NCBI GenBank assembly: GCA_903848435.1 | Contig: CAINGG010000009.1 | Location: 1 to 5,946 of the forward strand | DNA length: 5,946 nt | Source of the DNA: an uncultured Actinomycetes bacterium | Lineage (GTDB): Bacteria > Actinomycetota > Actinomycetes > S36-B12 | Direction of reading: 5' to 3' | Part shown: positions 5,550 to 5,946 of the stretch, piece by piece | How positions within the stretch are numbered: position 1 is the first letter of the stretch | Layout of the letters: each line of letters starts with the position of its first letter | Notes under the pieces: generated by a model | The model's input: the letters and a program-made list of their open reading frames with translations, nothing else | What the model was told of the DNA's origin: nothing | The model's database searches: none | Translations under genes and position numbers: made by a program

Positions 5550-5946
5550 ATGGCCGGGGGGCCGGGGGGCACGCGAGCGCTCGCGAGCATCGGAATGGTG
5601 CTCGCGACGATGGCCGCGGTCCTGATGCCAAGCCTTCCCACCGCCGCGATGACGACGGGTCAGGCGCCGACGGAGGACGCCGCAGTCGCCCTCGATGCCC
5701 AACCGCGCGCTAAGGAACCCAAGAGGCCAAACTTGGGCACGTTCCCGCCGGCGTGCCCCGACGTGAGCTACCCAACGAACGACTGCGAGTACTACTCACG
5801 GCTGGGTCGACTCGTCGTCTCCCCGCGCATTGCCGTCGCGGGCGGTAGTTTCACCGCCTCATGGGCAGGCCCTTGCGAGTACGTCGAGAACTATGGCCGT
5901 CCCGATCAGGAGGTCGTGCCCTGCGACTCTAACTGGTCCTACCTGC
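5550..5946 (+). CDS. Exported protein of unknown function, N-terminal part (runs off the window)
   Basis: From ATG 5550 the frame is open through the last base, giving 132 residues of an unfinished protein. The N-terminus looks like a secretion signal: one arginine (R9), a hydrophobic stretch at about 10-30 (ALASIGMVLATMAAVLMPSL) and a likely cleavage after PTAA (30-33). No lipobox cysteine follows. Residues 34-62 are a low-complexity A/P/T/D/K linker. From about 65 a cysteine-bearing region begins (C69, C79, C109, C125), which could form two disulfides. The segment RLVVSPRIAVAGGSFTASWAG (87-107) resembles the first strands of an Ig-like beta-sandwich such as the bacterial 'SPxxVxxGGxxT' modules. 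Third positions are A or T in 25 of 132 codons, against 4 of the first 60 in glpK, so it may be recently acquired or weakly expressed. I do not recognise the family. The reading frame and export are likely; anything further is speculation. Confidence 0.7.
   Translation, partial: MAGGPGGTRALASIGMVLATMAAVLMPSLPTAAMTTGQAPTEDAAVALDAQPRAKEPKRPNLGTFPPACPDVSYPTNDCEYYSRLGRLVVSPRIAVAGGSFTASWAGPCEYVENYGRPDQEVVPCDSNWSYL
5572..5585. repeat. 14-base perfect palindrome in the exported-protein gene
   Basis: CGCGAGCGCTCGCG reads the same on both strands and lies 22 bases into the coding region, just after two runs of six G (5556-5561 and 5564-5569). It could fold at the 5' end of the mRNA or bind a regulator. 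In DNA this GC-rich it may also be chance. Confidence 0.4.

Noticed and set aside
4575..5702. Minus-strand open frame (375 codons) opposite glpK
   Set aside because: Shadow of an intact glycerol kinase; no motifs and no ribosome site considered credible.

Overview
The window is very GC-rich, and third codon positions are dominated by G and C. It carries a gene set typical of high-GC Gram-positive bacteria (Actinomycetota): a PASTA-repeat Ser/Thr kinase, a class II (mycobacterial-type) DAHP synthase and a PfkA-type phosphofructokinase of the actinobacterial kind. A PASTA kinase gene (pknL) next to aroG is a neighbourhood I recall from Mycobacterium and Corynebacterium. The genus cannot be fixed from this sequence. 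Most of the window is chromosomal housekeeping. I see no mobile element, CRISPR array, tRNA or rRNA.

Layout. The first 669 bases (+) are the C-terminal, extracellular PASTA part of a receptor-like Ser/Thr kinase whose kinase domain lies upstream of the window. It ends 2 bases from a block of four minus-strand genes, transcribed in the order phosphofructokinase (3956-2931), aroG (2902-1577), a minimal Ada-like protein (1507-1178) and ogt (1181-672). The last two overlap by 4 bases (ATGA) and look like a split Ada alkylation-repair module. A 78-base intergenic region (3957-4034) separates the divergently transcribed phosphofructokinase from glpK (4035-5507, +). After glpK, an exported protein of unknown function starts at 5550 and runs off the right edge.

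How the genes fit together. The phosphofructokinase carries Asp104 and Lys124, the pair associated with pyrophosphate use, so it may work reversibly. Together with glpK (glycerol entry at the triose level) and aroG (which withdraws PEP and erythrose-4-phosphate into aromatic synthesis), it forms a small central-carbon cluster. The Ada-like/Ogt pair is a separate function: repair of alkylated DNA.

Regulation. Three genes (aroG, glpK and the exported protein) have a TANNNT -10 hexamer ending 6-7 bases before the ATG and no convincing Shine-Dalgarno sequence, as expected for leaderless transcripts. The phosphofructokinase has a normal AGGAG site. The glpK -10 hexamer lies across the right arm of a perfect 8+8 inverted repeat that could be an operator. 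The most useful observations are this repeat, the PPi-type phosphofructokinase signature, the truncated Ada-like protein and the repeated leaderless architecture. I did not find a clearly new multi-gene system.
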